64,000 bases of DNA, taken from assembly GCF_019649055.1 (NCBI RefSeq), contig NW_026570372.1:209287-273286 (forward strand), written 5' to 3'. The notes beneath the pieces are model-generated. The model was not told where the DNA came from. It saw only the letters and a program-made list of their open reading frames with translations, and ran no database searches. The position numbers were made by a program, and so were the translations under genes. This document shows, piece by piece, positions 22,744-41,232 of this stretch (within the stretch, counting starts at the first letter, position 1; each line of letters opens with the position of its first letter). The DNA comes from Paramacrobiotus metropolitanus. Lineage: Eukaryota; Tardigrada; Eutardigrada; Parachela; Macrobiotidae.

Positions 22744-24488
22744 ATGCTTATCATAACCTCGCGTTTGTTGCTCGTGGCTGTGGTTATTGCATTACTGGAG
22801 GTTTTTGGCGGACATTGTGCACCAGTGTTGGATCTGTAAGGTCACTTAAGACTGGACGAAGTTATGGATAAAGGTCAAAGTTGTTGTTTTATTGTTTCAT
22901 TGTTTTATTAGGATCTCGAAGAAGGATGCTTTCTCGGATGATGCCGTCCAGCAAAAAGAAGCCTTGGCGGCGATGTTGGGGGATGACGGGAATCAGGCCG
23001 AATTGATCAGCGATCGTTCGCTACTGCAGTCAATTTTGTCGCAGATGCGCGGCACGGGGTCGGCGGCGGACGGCAGCGGGATAAGCTCGTTGACCAGGTG
23101 TGCTCTCAAAAGCTTCAGGTTTCGACACTTTTAATATTTTCCAACTATGCAGAGAAACGTTCTCTGGTTGGGCGATTATTGTCAGTTGATCGTGACTAGC
23201 TATATAGTTTCGAATTCCGTCTCGCCGGGATCAGATATGCGTTGTACACACGACTACTTATGAAAGCATGAATAACTGAACTTTTAAAAACTTAAGACAG
23301 CGGAAAAAAGTTTTAGGCTTAGAAGCAGTTACCGTTTTTCGAATGAATAGTATCAAATAATTAATATTTTGTAAAAGAATTTTTTCAACTGCTACTCTAG
23401 GAAAGCAACGAGCAAAAAGAGTTCGGTAAGCGTTTAAGCAGGCACATATCGATCGTGTATCTATAGGCTATAGTAAGTGACCTGCTGATCCATCCGACGA
23501 GCAAAAATCTAATAAGCCAAAATAGCTCTACTGGCGTAAGAGCATTATCGTAAAATATAGTGCTTTCTTATAAGAGGGAGGTGCGCCCTCCGTCCAACGC
23601 CTTTCTTATTCTTTGTAACGAAGCTGTTACAAGAAAATAAGGCCGGATTGATAATTAACCACGGGCGGGGTTGTCTGAAGCAGCATACCTGCCAGACGCT
23701 TTGATTAAAAGAAGCTCTACGAAACCGGGCCAGTCTGTTGGCAGACCGATTTATTTTTCCAGTGCCGCGGCCACAAACGGGCATAACATATCGTCCCGCA
23801 TATTATATTATCACCACATGCAAATATGTTCCTACGTAGTAAAGAATACTTACATAGCATAAATTACCATTTTATCATAGTTCGGAATCACAATAACTAA
23901 TTAAAAGAACCACAGGAAGTGCCGGTGACAAAGGTCATCGGCACTGCGATCGAACAACAGGATGCTGTTGTTCCGCAATCAAATTATGCCGTGAGGGAAA
24001 CGTTTCCAAGATGACCTTAATAGTGATGTTCTTAATTTGTCATATGTATTAACCTTCTATAACAGTGAATATTTTACGTGCTTTACAGTGGTCTGAACGG
24101 CGGAGGCAACCTATGGGGTGGCGATCCGACACTGGATCTGGGATTGGGCCGAGCCGGATCCGGCAAATGGATCGCACGCTACACCGCTGCTCTCCATGAT
24201 TCCCTTTCACCATCGGGTAAAAATGGCCAATAACGGCATATATATATTTATAAGACTATTAAGCCGCCCATTGTCTAAGCGCCCCACGGCACATGCTTTT
24301 TACGCAATCCGTGTTTACAGCTACCAGACAAAAAAGCTGCCATTAGCCGTGATGATCTCCGGCCCATAACAATATCGTTTATTTTAAATACCCTTTCGGC
24401 AGTGATATAACATCAATCATGCAAGGGTTTCTCACCGTTACGTGCGATCGTTAATTGCACATTATGTTTTTATGTAGGTCCGGGCTGA
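22744..24488 (+). CDS. Calcitonin-like diuretic hormone 31 (DH31)-type neuropeptide precursor
   Basis: Four exons: 22744-22835, 22912-23097, 24089-24216, 24478-24488 (417 nt, 138 aa). Exon 1 encodes a signal peptide (RLLLVAVVIALLEVFGGHCA). Exon 2 is a spacer peptide. Exon 3 holds the hormone core TLDLGLGRAGSGKWIARYTA, which matches the insect DH31 pattern T[VL]D[FL]GL.R..SG, then LHDSLSPSG. Exon 4 is 11 nt; spliced in phase it gives Gly-Pro-Gly-stop, recreating the Gly-Pro-amide end typical of DH31. Without splicing, exon 3 reads on to GKNGQ and a stop at 24237-24239. DH31 acts through class B GPCRs on fluid balance and muscle. There is no dibasic site directly before the core; the nearest basic residues are a single Arg (SLTR|SGLN) and KK near the signal peptide. 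Identification by core motif; no database search was possible. Confidence 0.8.
23918..23973 (+). other. Two adjacent hairpins in DH31 intron 2
   Basis: 23918-23945 pairs AGTGCCGGTGAC with GTCATCGGCACT (12 bp with one G-U pair, 4-nt loop). 23952-23973 pairs GAACAACAG with CTGTTGTTC (9 bp, 4-nt loop). They are separated by 6 nt. Too short for a standard microRNA precursor; may be a structured intronic element or chance. Confidence 0.4.
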
Positions 24489-25528
24489 CATCGATATAAT
24501 GGGATACATCCGGGCAGACCACCGAAACTTCAAATTGATTAGGAAGTTTCCAGTTTGGAGCCGGTTGGTAGATTTCATCCGCCAGCGGCGGCCAGTTGGC
24601 AGTTGCATAATAATCTTCGGCAATTATTGGGCTGTTTTGGATGTTGGCATTGACTCCCGAATCCCACACCGTATTTACCCTTTTGTCACCGTTCGCTTCG
24701 ATGTGCAATTTTTTCATTTCCGGCCGGATTGTAAATCGCGTTATGGCGTCACGAGATCGCTGTGGGTGTGATACACTCTGCTTATTTCCTGCATACTGTA
24801 ATGTACACAAGTGCGTCATCTAATACAGCAATAAACCAATAAAGTCCTACACGTCCTTTGAAACATAATAGCTGTTACATAAGCAGTTTAATTTGATAGT
24901 TTTTTTTATTTTCGAAAACTATTAGCAAAATACGAAATCCAGCCTGAATATGATGAGCAAGCAGATACTAATGCATTAAACTTGATACGACTATCTTATG
25001 TCACTAAACGTAGAGTAATGAATGCGTAAAATAAAATAAAAGCACTTGCAACACTTGTTGCCTGTTTCGCAAATCTACCGCTTCTTCCTCAGGACCATGT
25101 AAAGTTGCTGATTGCAAACTGCGTTTTTCCAATTGCTTTACTTGTAATTTTACCGATAACTCCATGTTTCCATAAAATATCTGTTGTTACAGTAAAAAGC
25201 ACTACACGTTCTATAATTAATATAATCAAGCTCTTTATTTTTGAAACGGTCCAAATTACCTCTTTACAATTAAACCTTATAAGCAAAGTGCAAGCAAACC
25301 GCTGCAATTGACATAAATACTGCGCAAATTAACCCAGGCTATTCTTATAAAAAATTGGAAAAGATCGAATGCTACAAGAACAACAACGACCATACCACAA
25401 TTTATAACAAAGAGATAAAAAACTCTTCAGCGCGTTCCCACAGCGGTACGCATGCGTGAGATTTCAAAGGGAGGTCCGTCAAAATCATAAAAAAGCAATC
25501 ATCAACTTAAAATTATACAAGTACTGTA
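24489..25528. other. Intergenic 3' region between DH31 and SMARCAD1
   Basis: Carries two overlapping-range AATAAA signals for DH31 at 24830-24843. A - strand AATAAA (TTTATT at 25234-25239) lies about 290 nt past the SMARCAD1 stop. No coding sequence recognised. Confidence 0.45.
24830..24843 (+). terminator. Probable polyadenylation signals of the DH31 gene
   Basis: AATAAA at 24830-24835 and again at 24838-24843, about 340 nt after the stop codon of the spliced DH31 frame. Confidence 0.5.
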
Positions 25529-28500
25529 TTACGCTTTCCCTGGCTTCGGTGTGGATAAACTCCTTCTTAAAAGTGATTTAGCGGTGGCCACATCCACATC
25601 GTCCAGTTCGTTTGACACCGTCACCGAGGCTGCATCTGAAAACATTCAAAATAATATAATAATAATTAATTACTTTAAGCAAAATTATTTTTACACCAAA
25701 TTCTATCAGAATTAGCAAATAAACCGTACACACCTGATTTATCCATAACGTTTCGTTCTAACTCGAGCTTTTTCTGGCCCAGTTCAAAGATCTGCTCTTC
25801 AATGGTATCTTTGGAAACCAAGCGAAATATGGCAACTTCCCTGAAAAAAGAAACAATTTCTTACCGCGACACCAATAAGCATTTTGAGGACGAAGAACCC
25901 ACTTTTTCTGTCCAAGGCGATGACAACGGTTTTCCGCTTGCTTATCATTGTAGGGATTGAAATCTGAAAAATACCGTTGACCTCGAAGGACGCTTGATGC
26001 CATATCCAGTAGTACACATTAACATTACTAGTACCAATGTCATGAATGATAACCGTATCAGCTCCCGTCAGGTTTATACCTGCAATACAATCAGTATGAC
26101 AGGAAATAATAAAAACCACACACAGACAGTAATAAAACTGTCACAAGCACATAATCATAGGAAATTTTAAGACAGGTGTAAGCTATCACATTCAGAATAC
26201 ATTAAATCTGATGATAAGCAAATTAAAGAAATCAAGAAAAAGCATAATAATTATGTAATTCAATACAAGAAGTTTATTTAGAAAGAAAATATAATAGCGA
26301 AGAATGTTTTCAAGGCGCAAACAGCGATTTCTTGGAATAGAAGTACATACCGAGGCCACCGGCACGTGTGGAAAGCAGCATAATAAAGATTTTATCGTCC
26401 GTATTAAATCGATCCACAATATCTTGCCTATATTACACAATAGTTAGAGTAATGTTTGCTCTGTGATTAAATCCCAGTGGATAAGTTGTTTACGCACCGT
26501 TCGGCCACCGGTGTCTGACCGTCAATCCGTGCAAATTTGTGTTTTCGAATTTCCAAATAGGACTGCAAAAAGAAGCCAGTTTTAATTAAGGTAAAGTCGA
26601 CGAAAACAACTATGTGATACACTAAATACGTCATCAAAGAGATAAATCGGTTATTTGCAAGAACATTACCTCGACAATATCCAAAACCTGCACATACTGG
26701 GAAAATAACAAAATTCGATGACCCTAAAACAACGAAATACTTGAACCAAATAATAATTTCGAATAAAAGTCTCGGCCCGAATTTTGACGTCCGAATACGC
26801 ACATGCAGTCGATATCTTACCTCTTCTTTTAGCAGCGGAAGATATGTATCAAAATATTCAAATTTCCCAGAATCCAGAATCGGCTCCGAGCCTAGCCGGT
26901 ATTTCTTCAAATTCCGATCAATACAGCAGAGTTTATGCAGCTGGAAATCACTCATAAACTCCAGATCACGGGATAAATGCTCGGCGGTATCGTTTTTGTA
27001 AGCAGGATGGAACTATGAAAAAAAAACGAATTATTTCAACACAAATTTTTAAAAAAATTCCCAATGGCAATTCGCCCGCATCGCGGTTCATACTTCTAAC
27101 ATACGCAGCAAAATGTTGTGAAAAAAACAAGAAAGCAATAAATAATCAGCTGCTTCTAGTACTACGAGTATGTATTTTCACGAATTATCCAAATTTACTA
27201 CAGTACAAGAGTTTTCGCCGACTGGTCGTGCCTCCGTAAAACTTTCGTCAACTTCTCTTTAGTTTCTATAGTTTCTTACAAAAAGTTACAAGCACAAGCA
27301 CAAACGACAGCACTTTAGGAATCAACCGTACCCGGACAAGATCAGCGGCCAGGGTGGGAAGACGATCATCGGAGAAGATACTGCGACTCAATAAAGGATG
27401 ATTGGCCAGCTTCCGCATCTGGTGCAGCGCCGCCAAGCCCCCTTCACCGTACTCTTCTTCACCGTTATCACCGACGACGATCTCTTTGGAATAACGCCGC
27501 ACCATTTTTTCATATAGGGCTTTCTGGGATGCTGACATGGGCACTCTTTCTACGGTGGCAGTGCGGCCCGGCAGTTCCAAAGCCACCTAAATATGTTTAT
27601 TGTAATTTATCATTGGCAGCACAACCAACCAAACACATATGATACAACAATTGAAACCAATTCAGTAACATACTGGTTCATAACCTAAAAACTCATATTC
27701 TCCAATAATGTTTACGTTTATCATTCTATGGTTTACAGTTTACACATCGAAATTTACATCTTCTTTTGTCCGCCGCAGGATGAAAGGCTTCAGAATGGCT
27801 TTCGCCTCCACGATCTGCTGCGCTTCGTATGGCGAGTTACCTTCTTTCTGCAAACAAAATTCAGAAAATTGATGAATACAACAAGATATTCAACAAACTA
27901 AAAACCAACTAACCGTAATATAGGTAAACGCATGCTCCAGGGAGCCCATGTCACGGGCAAGCAGCTGTGGCATCGCAAAAACCAGCAGCGAGAGGAGTTC
28001 CGTTAGATTGTTTTGCACCTATTACGTAATAAAATAACCCTTCAAAATTCCTCAATAACAGTTTATCATGTAGTAATCTTTATACCGGGGTTCCTGTTAG
28101 CAGGAGTCGCCCATCCGTCCGGACAGTGTTCATAAGAGTTTTGTATTTATTGGTCGCCATGTTCTTCAGTAAATGAGCTTCATCAAAAATGGCAAACTTG
28201 AAATGTAACCGCTTAAAGGCCACTTTGTCAATGGGGTTTCTGGTGGCTCCATCGTACGTGGTAATGATGACTTCCACCTTCTGGAGACCTTTTACGCTAA
28301 AATATTCGTCGCGTAGAAAAGCCCGGTCTTCCAGGGATCCATGATACACTACCGTCCGCACCGATGGGGTCCAGCGTCGGAACTAGGAAGGATAATGGTA
28401 TAAACTAAGAATTCTATGTAAATACCAGATTTGTCTACCGCAACCGAAATTCACTCAACCAAAGCCAATAAAGATGTCAAGGCTAAGCGGAAATCACAGC

Positions 28501-31500
28501 GGATAAACCAAATACAAACCAAAACCATTTAAGTATACTGAACTATATTCAAGATGAACGTAATGAAATTTCGAAAAACCGCACCAATTATTTCACCGAA
28601 TGTTTGAAATCTCATTGCTGAAGTTTCAGTTAAATACGAGCACATTAGCCTCTAACAGGAATTACATACAAGCTTTCAAACACTAATTTTCTACTACACT
28701 ACGTTTTCAGAAAAATACTACAGTAACCACTACATTCCCACAAAATATTTCGTCAGAACCCTTTCAAAATTATACTTACTTCGTCGTCCCAGTTGTCAAT
28801 GGTACTGGCCGGAGCTACGATCAGAAATGGCCCCCGAATTCCGCTCTCGATCAGACTGGCAAGAAAGGCAATAGACTGTATGGTCTTCCCCAGTCCCATT
28901 TCGTCAGCAAGAATGCCGTTCATCTTGAATTTATGTAACAAAGTCAGCCACTGCAATGCTTCCAGTTGATAACCTTGTAATTTCATTCTGCAATGAACAA
29001 AATACCTAGTGAAACATTGCCACATTGGATAAAGTTAACAATCAGAAAAACACATCCATCCTAAAAATTAAAATGTCACTTAATTAAAACGTATATACAC
29101 TCCATGTCTCCATCAGAAAACAAAATAATTATTAATATGTTTTTAATAATGCCCCACTACCAACAGTTCACAACAAAAAAATGCGAGTATGCAGAACACC
29201 ATACGAAAACAGCCAAAACGTATGTCAAAGTCAGTACTAATACACGTTAAGAAGAATAATGTAAGAAAAGTAAACTTGTCCATAAAACACGCTAGAATTC
29301 ATCAGAATCATGCGTACAGATTTAAAATTCACAATTTCAATATCCACAGTACCCGTACCCCTTAGCGAGCATTTTAGGCGGTCCACAAACATCATCATCG
29401 TAGGACTGATGATTCAAGCCGTCTTCAACCTTGGCCGACAATTTCTGACAGCGATGAATGATTTTACTGACAGTGGTACGTGAATTAAGATAATCCGTAG
29501 CCGCGTCAATAATATCGTCCAGGCTTAAATACTTCGCTCCACGCAGATTGTGAATCTGAAAACAGTAGAAAAAATAAAATGCAATGAATTTCACGACATG
29601 ACTATAACTACCAGTAAAGTCGTAGAAATAAATAAACATTTTAAAGTCTCGCTGTGGCTACAGAATTATCGTTTTGTTTTTATGGTTAATCCTGCAACTG
29701 TTATCTTTAAAAATCTGTATTTTTACCAATCCTTTCGTAGTTTATCAATACAAAAAAATCACGAATTACAGTTATTAATTACAGCGTAACGCAGTCATTA
29801 AACGAATTACCATAACAGACAATTTCGCTGCTAAACAACGATAATTACTTCGCCATATAATGGTAGCGCATGTGTTAATAATTTTATTATCAAAGCTGGA
29901 AAAAATAACAATAAAATAACTACACAGCGGGAAATTAATCGCGATGGAATCAGAAATTACCGTCTGTTTCCAAGTGAGGAATGGGCGTGCTTGAATGAGG
30001 AACTTGGCTTTGCGCTCACTGAGTCCGCGCAGCTTGATGAGATCGGGCAAACTGGCTTCCTGGAGGAAGGTAACAATCTGCTTGCGGTCGTCCGTTTCAT
30101 CTTCATAATCACTGTCGTCACTATCGTACACATTGTCCCGGATCAGTTGATACTGTTTTTCATCCTCGCTTTCTGAAAACAATGGTACTATATTATAAAA
30201 TCCATTCCACCCGACGGCATTCAAATACTGTTCCAGTACAATTAATTTAATTGTAAGCATCATTTATGCACTGTATTGTACAGGTTTAAGCAGTGCGTGA
30301 ATATAAAAAGACGTTGATCAAGAAGTACATAACGCACTGCGAATAAAAAGTAGTCCTACCTAAATTAATCGATAAACTGTTCTACTGCGCTCACATCGAC
30401 AGGTCGGAATTGCTTAACGTAATCAAAACAATTATGTATTTACGATTTAATACTCATCAGCTGATCACTATCATTATGCACATCGCCTGTCCGAAATTTC
30501 GCGAACGAGTTAGCAATAATTACAACGTATAACTTCATACGCAGAATCCTTCATGAATTTTCATTCCGTTCATGAATCTTTCTCAAATTACGAGCAGCAT
30601 TTCACAAAATAAAGCAGGGAATTAAATACATGTCCAGGTCTGCCATAAAATCTCACCTTCGTCCTCGACTGTCTTTGGTTTCGTGGGCGGTTTCTTGGAG
30701 GAATCTTGGAGCATTTCGATGATTTCCTCATCCGAATCACCCGCAATTCCAGCTGCTTTGCGTAGCTGGCTTTGGGCTTTCACCAGGGAAACATCATTCT
30801 GGATTAGAGCATCCTGCACGGCCTACACCGAAACATTTGTACGTGTTTGACGTTTGTATATTCAATAAACTTAATTCCTACAGACAATCAGCCCTCAAAA
30901 CTTTATCCATCTCCTTTATTCAAAAATTAAAAAAAGGTAAACTGAGTACAGTAAATACGCACTTCCATTCCATTAAATTTTGTCAATATAATCAATCTCG
31001 CGAATTCTCAAAGATCAGATTTTCCATATTAAATTAAGCATTAAAACCGTAATCTTAAAGTTAGGCATTTAGTTAACACTCAACTTTCTTCAATAAGGGC
31101 TCCCGTCGAGTAAATACAAAACTCCGAGTGCTAACTGACAACTGACAAAGTAGTAAAGTGTCGCACAATTAACTTTTACTTAGTTTTTTATTAAAAAAAC
31201 AACTGACAAAGTTTAACTGACGAAGTAGTAAAGTGACAAAGTAAACTGACAAAGTTTAACTGACAAAGTAGTAAAGTGTCGTACAATTAACTTTTACTTA
31301 GTTTTTTATTAAAAAAACAACTGACAAAGTTTAACTGACGAAGTAGTAAAGTGACAAAGTGAACTGACAAAGTTTAACTGACAAAGTAGTAAAGTGTCGT
31401 ACAATTAACTTTTACTTAGTTTTTTATTAAAAAAACATAAAAATAATATTTTATAAAATCTTACTTACTCCGTTTTCTGTTAGAGTAATGCAAAAAGCTT

Positions 31501-31925
31501 CGACTTCGGTCCAAGAAAATAATTATCTGTCTGCTTATTAGTGAATAGTGACGTACCAATGGATCCATATCGGGGAACTGTGCAGCCAGCAGCGCCGAAT
31601 ACTCTTCCAACCGCGACCAGGGATCCTCTTCCACCGGTTTTGACGTGCTCCCGATAATCTGCACATCATTATCGCTTTTCGGCTCAGCGGGATCCGATCG
31701 TGTCCCATTGGCAGCGTGGGGACGCGTCGAGGAACCCGCCTGCTCCAGCACCTGCACATCATCGTCGGAGCTGCTGTCGAAATGATGACGTTTGCTGGTG
31801 CTGGGATGGTGCTTGCGCTGGGGTGCGTCGGGACTCGAACCGTTGGAGATCAAACGTTTACGGTTGCGACTCGTGGCGTGGAATTTCAGATCTTCCGATT
31901 CGGTGGATGACAGCTCCGTCGACAT
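25529..31925 (-). CDS. SMARCAD1: SMARCAD1/Fun30-family SNF2 chromatin remodeler
   Basis: Seventeen exons join in phase to 2607 nt, 868 aa: 31925-31557, 30822-30657, 30172-29961, 29555-29359, 28987-28780, 28382-28086, 28018-27914, 27847-27758, 27586-27332, 27012-26821, 26723-26670, 26562-26498, 26427-26351, 26079-26035, 25963-25903, 25840-25734, 25635-25529. The N-terminus is acidic and disordered. A CUE-like ubiquitin-binding segment spans exons 1-2 ([20 protein letters not shown]). ATPase lobe 1 has [20 protein letters not shown] (Walker A about 345-350), [13 protein letters not shown] at about 451-454 and LLLTGTP. Lobe 2 has [27 protein letters not shown] and [20 protein letters not shown]. 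These are the signatures of SMARCAD1, which remodels nucleosomes in DNA repair and heterochromatin maintenance. It is shorter than the human protein (1026 aa), with one recognisable CUE rather than two, and DEAH where human has DEGH. Confidence 0.95.
31129..31436. repeat. 118-bp tandem repeat, about 2.6 copies, in SMARCAD1 intron 1
   Basis: The block ending in GTTTTTTATTAAAAAAAC recurs with ends at 31200, 31318 and 31436, a period of exactly 118 bp. Each unit also contains internal near-repeats of ACTGACAAAGT and AGTAGTAAAGTG. Copies differ at only a few bases, so the array is young. It lies inside the intron 31556-30823. Confidence 0.9.
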
Positions 31926-34900
31926 GGCGAGTGTGTGTCAAAACACTGAGAACAGAAGGCAAAAATGCGTGGTACACAAGGGAAACTCAAAAGCGAGTCT
32001 GTATTTCGATACAGAGTTGATCGGCATTCAAAGATTAGCAACATGCGTTTGGCTGAAATATGTGGATGTCTTTAAAAAAACAACATTTAGAAACTTAAAA
32101 AGAAAGAAAACAACGAGCAAAAGTAACCTCCTGATCGCAGTCTGGTATGGTGAAAATCCGGAATCCAAAAATCGGGAAATCGCTAAAAAGTAAAAATATT
32201 GGACTCACGTCACTCACTCAGGAGAGCAGAGCGCGCTGAGCGTATCCGTCGGTGAAGGCGGAGCGCGCTGAGCGTCTAAAATCCCCTCATCCTATACAAA
32301 CAATGCGGTCAATGCCGGATGTACAGACAATGCGGTCAATGCCGGAGCCTTGTTGACTTCTGGAACTCTCATTGCGCGTTGGATCGTTTCATTTCATTGT
32401 TCATGTTGTTGGGGTATCGTGGAACGAACGTGGATCTCCCAGGCTCTGGAGACGGATGGAGGAAGCGCGGATGTTTGCGGTCGGATTTTTCTGTTGTTAC
32501 GCCCGAATCAATCTGGGGGGCTTACCCTTACAACGCTCTGCGTTTGGCCCTTAACCAGCGAGCTCGTTGGTGTGGCACCTGTGGATTCTGGCTGCTTGTT
32601 TCTGTAGTTTTTTCTGTCGGTCTCTGTGTTTGCTAGGTTCGCGAATGTCGTAAAATCATCTTAATCGTCAGTTGTTTTCGCTTATGTTGGTTTGAACATT
32701 TTCATGTATAATTTTAGATTAAAATTACATACACGATGTACAGAGTATTGTACTGTACATCTGTACTGTACATTGTTGAAATGCTAAAAAATTATTATCG
32801 ATTACTTATTTGAAGCCTCTTCGTAATTATTTAAACATTTAAGACTGTTAATAGTATAACTTACAATAAAACTCGATTGTTGGCTTGTTCATGTCTGTGT
32901 GTTTAAACATGTAGCCAGTACGAACTACTAACCGCATAAAGTAAATCATCGCATATCGCATTTAAAAATAACATTAGTTTAATTTAGTAAAACGTGATAT
33001 GGAAAATGTGTGAATTACTTCAGTCTAGGTTGACTTACTTGTACATAAGTACTGTACTTACCTGGCTTTTTATACTCATATCAATATCGGTTTTATTACA
33101 CTTGTATAGATAAATATTCGTAAGGATCGTATCGTGGCCTGTATTGGTTAGTTTAAGAGCGCGATCAAACATGTTTTAACATGCATTTTGTGCCGACCCA
33201 CTGCGGTACAACAGAAATTATGGCATCAACCGCCGACAATAATTTTTAAGCACAATTCACAGAATATTAATTTCTAATGCAGTTGGATATGTACTAGGAG
33301 TTCTTACTTTGCGCATTATTTTGAAACTGACACCTCGCATTAAATTTTAATAAGCCATTTTTAATAAGCTAATAATCAATAACGCATTGACGGCATTGAG
33401 TATTCGTTTACCATCGATATATCGATATATCCACGATCACGACTGGAGTCATACTATATATTGAACGTTCAATATAAAGAAGAAGCCGAAAAAGTAAAAA
33501 CTCGTGTTTTATGAGAGTGCGGCACTGATATTGTACCTTATAAGAGTAAATTGTATGTACGGTGCAATTCCTGTTGTGTACGCTGGTGTAGCAAAAATAT
33601 GTTTTAAGCAGTTAATGCAACCCCTTTTGTTGTAGCAATTTTTGTGGCAATTCTCGAATGTATGAACGCGACAAGTCGTCAGAAAATGTTTTACGACGAA
33701 AAATTTGCTGTAGATCGATGCTGTACATGTAGGAGGGAGTAACTACATTTATGATGTAATGGATTCTGGATATGACATGCCACCATGATTGGTATACGGT
33801 ATTTGTGTAGTACGTTTTCGCATGTTATTATAAAATGAATAAAAAAAATGTTGCTTCCGCTTGTTAATAAGAATTAGCGGGAATCTCGGCCCGTCGCGTT
33901 TCTGCAGAGTAGGCTCAAACTTCAGATGTGGCCAAAGTATGGCCGGGAAGTTGCAGAAAATATAAATTGTATGACATTGCTACAACATCCTCGAAGCTAC
34001 AATTATTGTAATCTAACTTCCCCGCGATTTGCCGTATAAATTCCTATTACGATTGAAGTATGGACTATATTGGACGTAGCACAAGCATGAAGCATCTACA
34101 ATTTTACTCGTAGGTAAGATTTGTCGCTCGCTTTGGCCGGAAGTTTAAGGCGCAGCCGTGCAGGTACATTGAGTTGATTGCTTTCGGAGATTTATCTGTG
34201 CGAGTATACAAAAGAACAGATATGAAATACAATAATTTTACTGAGATTTCATTGTCAGCAACACCGATTTATTTAATTAGGTCAGTTGTCGCTGAGCTCT
34301 GTAAACGCCACCTGACATTGGTATAGTAATACGTGCACTAATTAAATACCACACCTTTATTCGAAATCAGTTTTATTGGCACTTATATTGCAGTTGTCAG
34401 GTTATATGCATTGTATCAGCATGTAGAACGGTAATTGTGCGGGCCAAATAACTGATTAGACTAATAAAAGTTTAATTCGACGGAAACGTATTTGTTGTCC
34501 ATCCCAAGTCATTATAATGGTGAGCCGGTTCCTTCCGCCTGGCATATTGGCCTCTACAATCAAACCGAAACAAAGCGAAGATCCTTAATACGTTCGGGAA
34601 GACTTTTTTTTGACTTTTTTGCGGTAATATGTCGGTTACATTACCGTATGAACAAACGACACGTTACCGTTTACACAAATTTTCTATCAAAGGCACAAAA
34701 CGACCGAAGTTCACAGATGCAGCTTATATACAAATTGTTACTTTTTGGTCTCGGCAGTTTGCACAAAGTTTACATTCTGGGTAGGAAATGCGTAGTACGT
34801 CTGTTATCAGCTACGACTATGTACTTTACTTATTTGTGTGCAAATAAATATTATCGGTTCAACTAACTTGCAGTATTGACCATGCTTGCAGTTGCAACTG

Positions 34901-35476
34901 AAGACCGATTTCTCGGTTTTGCACCCGAACCAGTTGTAATGAAATCATGAACGTAGGCCGGATTAAAGTGCAAAATTGTGCATTATAAATATATAATTAC
35001 TTTAGTAGTAGTACGTAAACTGGTATCAGCAGCAGGGACCATGCAATATGATAGATAACGGAGACACCTAAAAGGCAGCCCTAAAAGCAAAGACAGCGCA
35101 CTGGAAAATATGTAGTTGAAAGTACCGTTTGTTAAACTTTTGTTTACTGTGTTAACAATTATGCAAATAGTTTGTGGTTGATCGGGTCGCTGTCGAACCC
35201 GATAATTTTTGCACATACTAAAGTCCGCAACCGCTTAATATGGACTGAAGATACGTAACAAATACGGTACTTCTACGAAATGCCCAAAACCGCTACTCAG
35301 GTAGATGCAGCGTTGCACATCCCGGCTTTAATTCAACTGCGATGTATTATTTGTTTGAGGAAATTACCAACGGTTTACAAAAGCCGCTGAAATGTTCGTC
35401 CACTTTCATCGCATATGTACTGTGTGGGAAATCTGACGAATCCACCGTAAAACATCGCTGACTATTAGCCCAAAAA
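31926..35476. other. Long spacer between divergent SMARCAD1 and receptor kinase genes
   Basis: Holds the promoters of both genes. Just upstream of SMARCAD1 is a GC-richer patch with two short direct repeats: GAGCGCGCTGAGCGT at 32229-32243 and 32261-32275, and ACAATGCGGTCAATGCCGGA at 32300-32319 and 32327-32346. The rest is AT-rich. Open frames at 32319-32636 and 34492-34866 (+) lack recognisable protein character. Confidence 0.45.
32229..32346. repeat. Short direct repeats upstream of SMARCAD1
   Basis: A 15-bp GC-rich word occurs twice 32 bp apart and a 20-bp word twice 27 bp apart, about 300-420 bp upstream of the SMARCAD1 start codon. They could be paired factor-binding sites or the residue of slippage. 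Confidence 0.5.
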
Positions 35477-41126
<5,650 letters not shown>

Positions 41127-41226
41127 CCCGCCCGGACAAAAAAGAGGCGTTCTTCATGATAACATTACTGTGTATATTATTATTGAAGTTTGTACTGTAC
41201 TACAAAGCTGTACTTTCTCGTTAACC

Positions 41227-41232
41227 AATAAA
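41227..41232 (+). terminator. Probable polyadenylation signal AATAAA (receptor kinase)
   Basis: Canonical AATAAA about 100 nt after the kinase stop codon at 41124-41126. Confidence 0.5.

Noticed and set aside
31129-31436. CRISPR-like array
   Set aside because: The 118-bp units are contiguous tandem copies without unique spacers, in an animal intron.
34492-34866. 124-aa + strand open frame
   Set aside because: No recognisable protein character or conserved motif in an AT-rich spacer.
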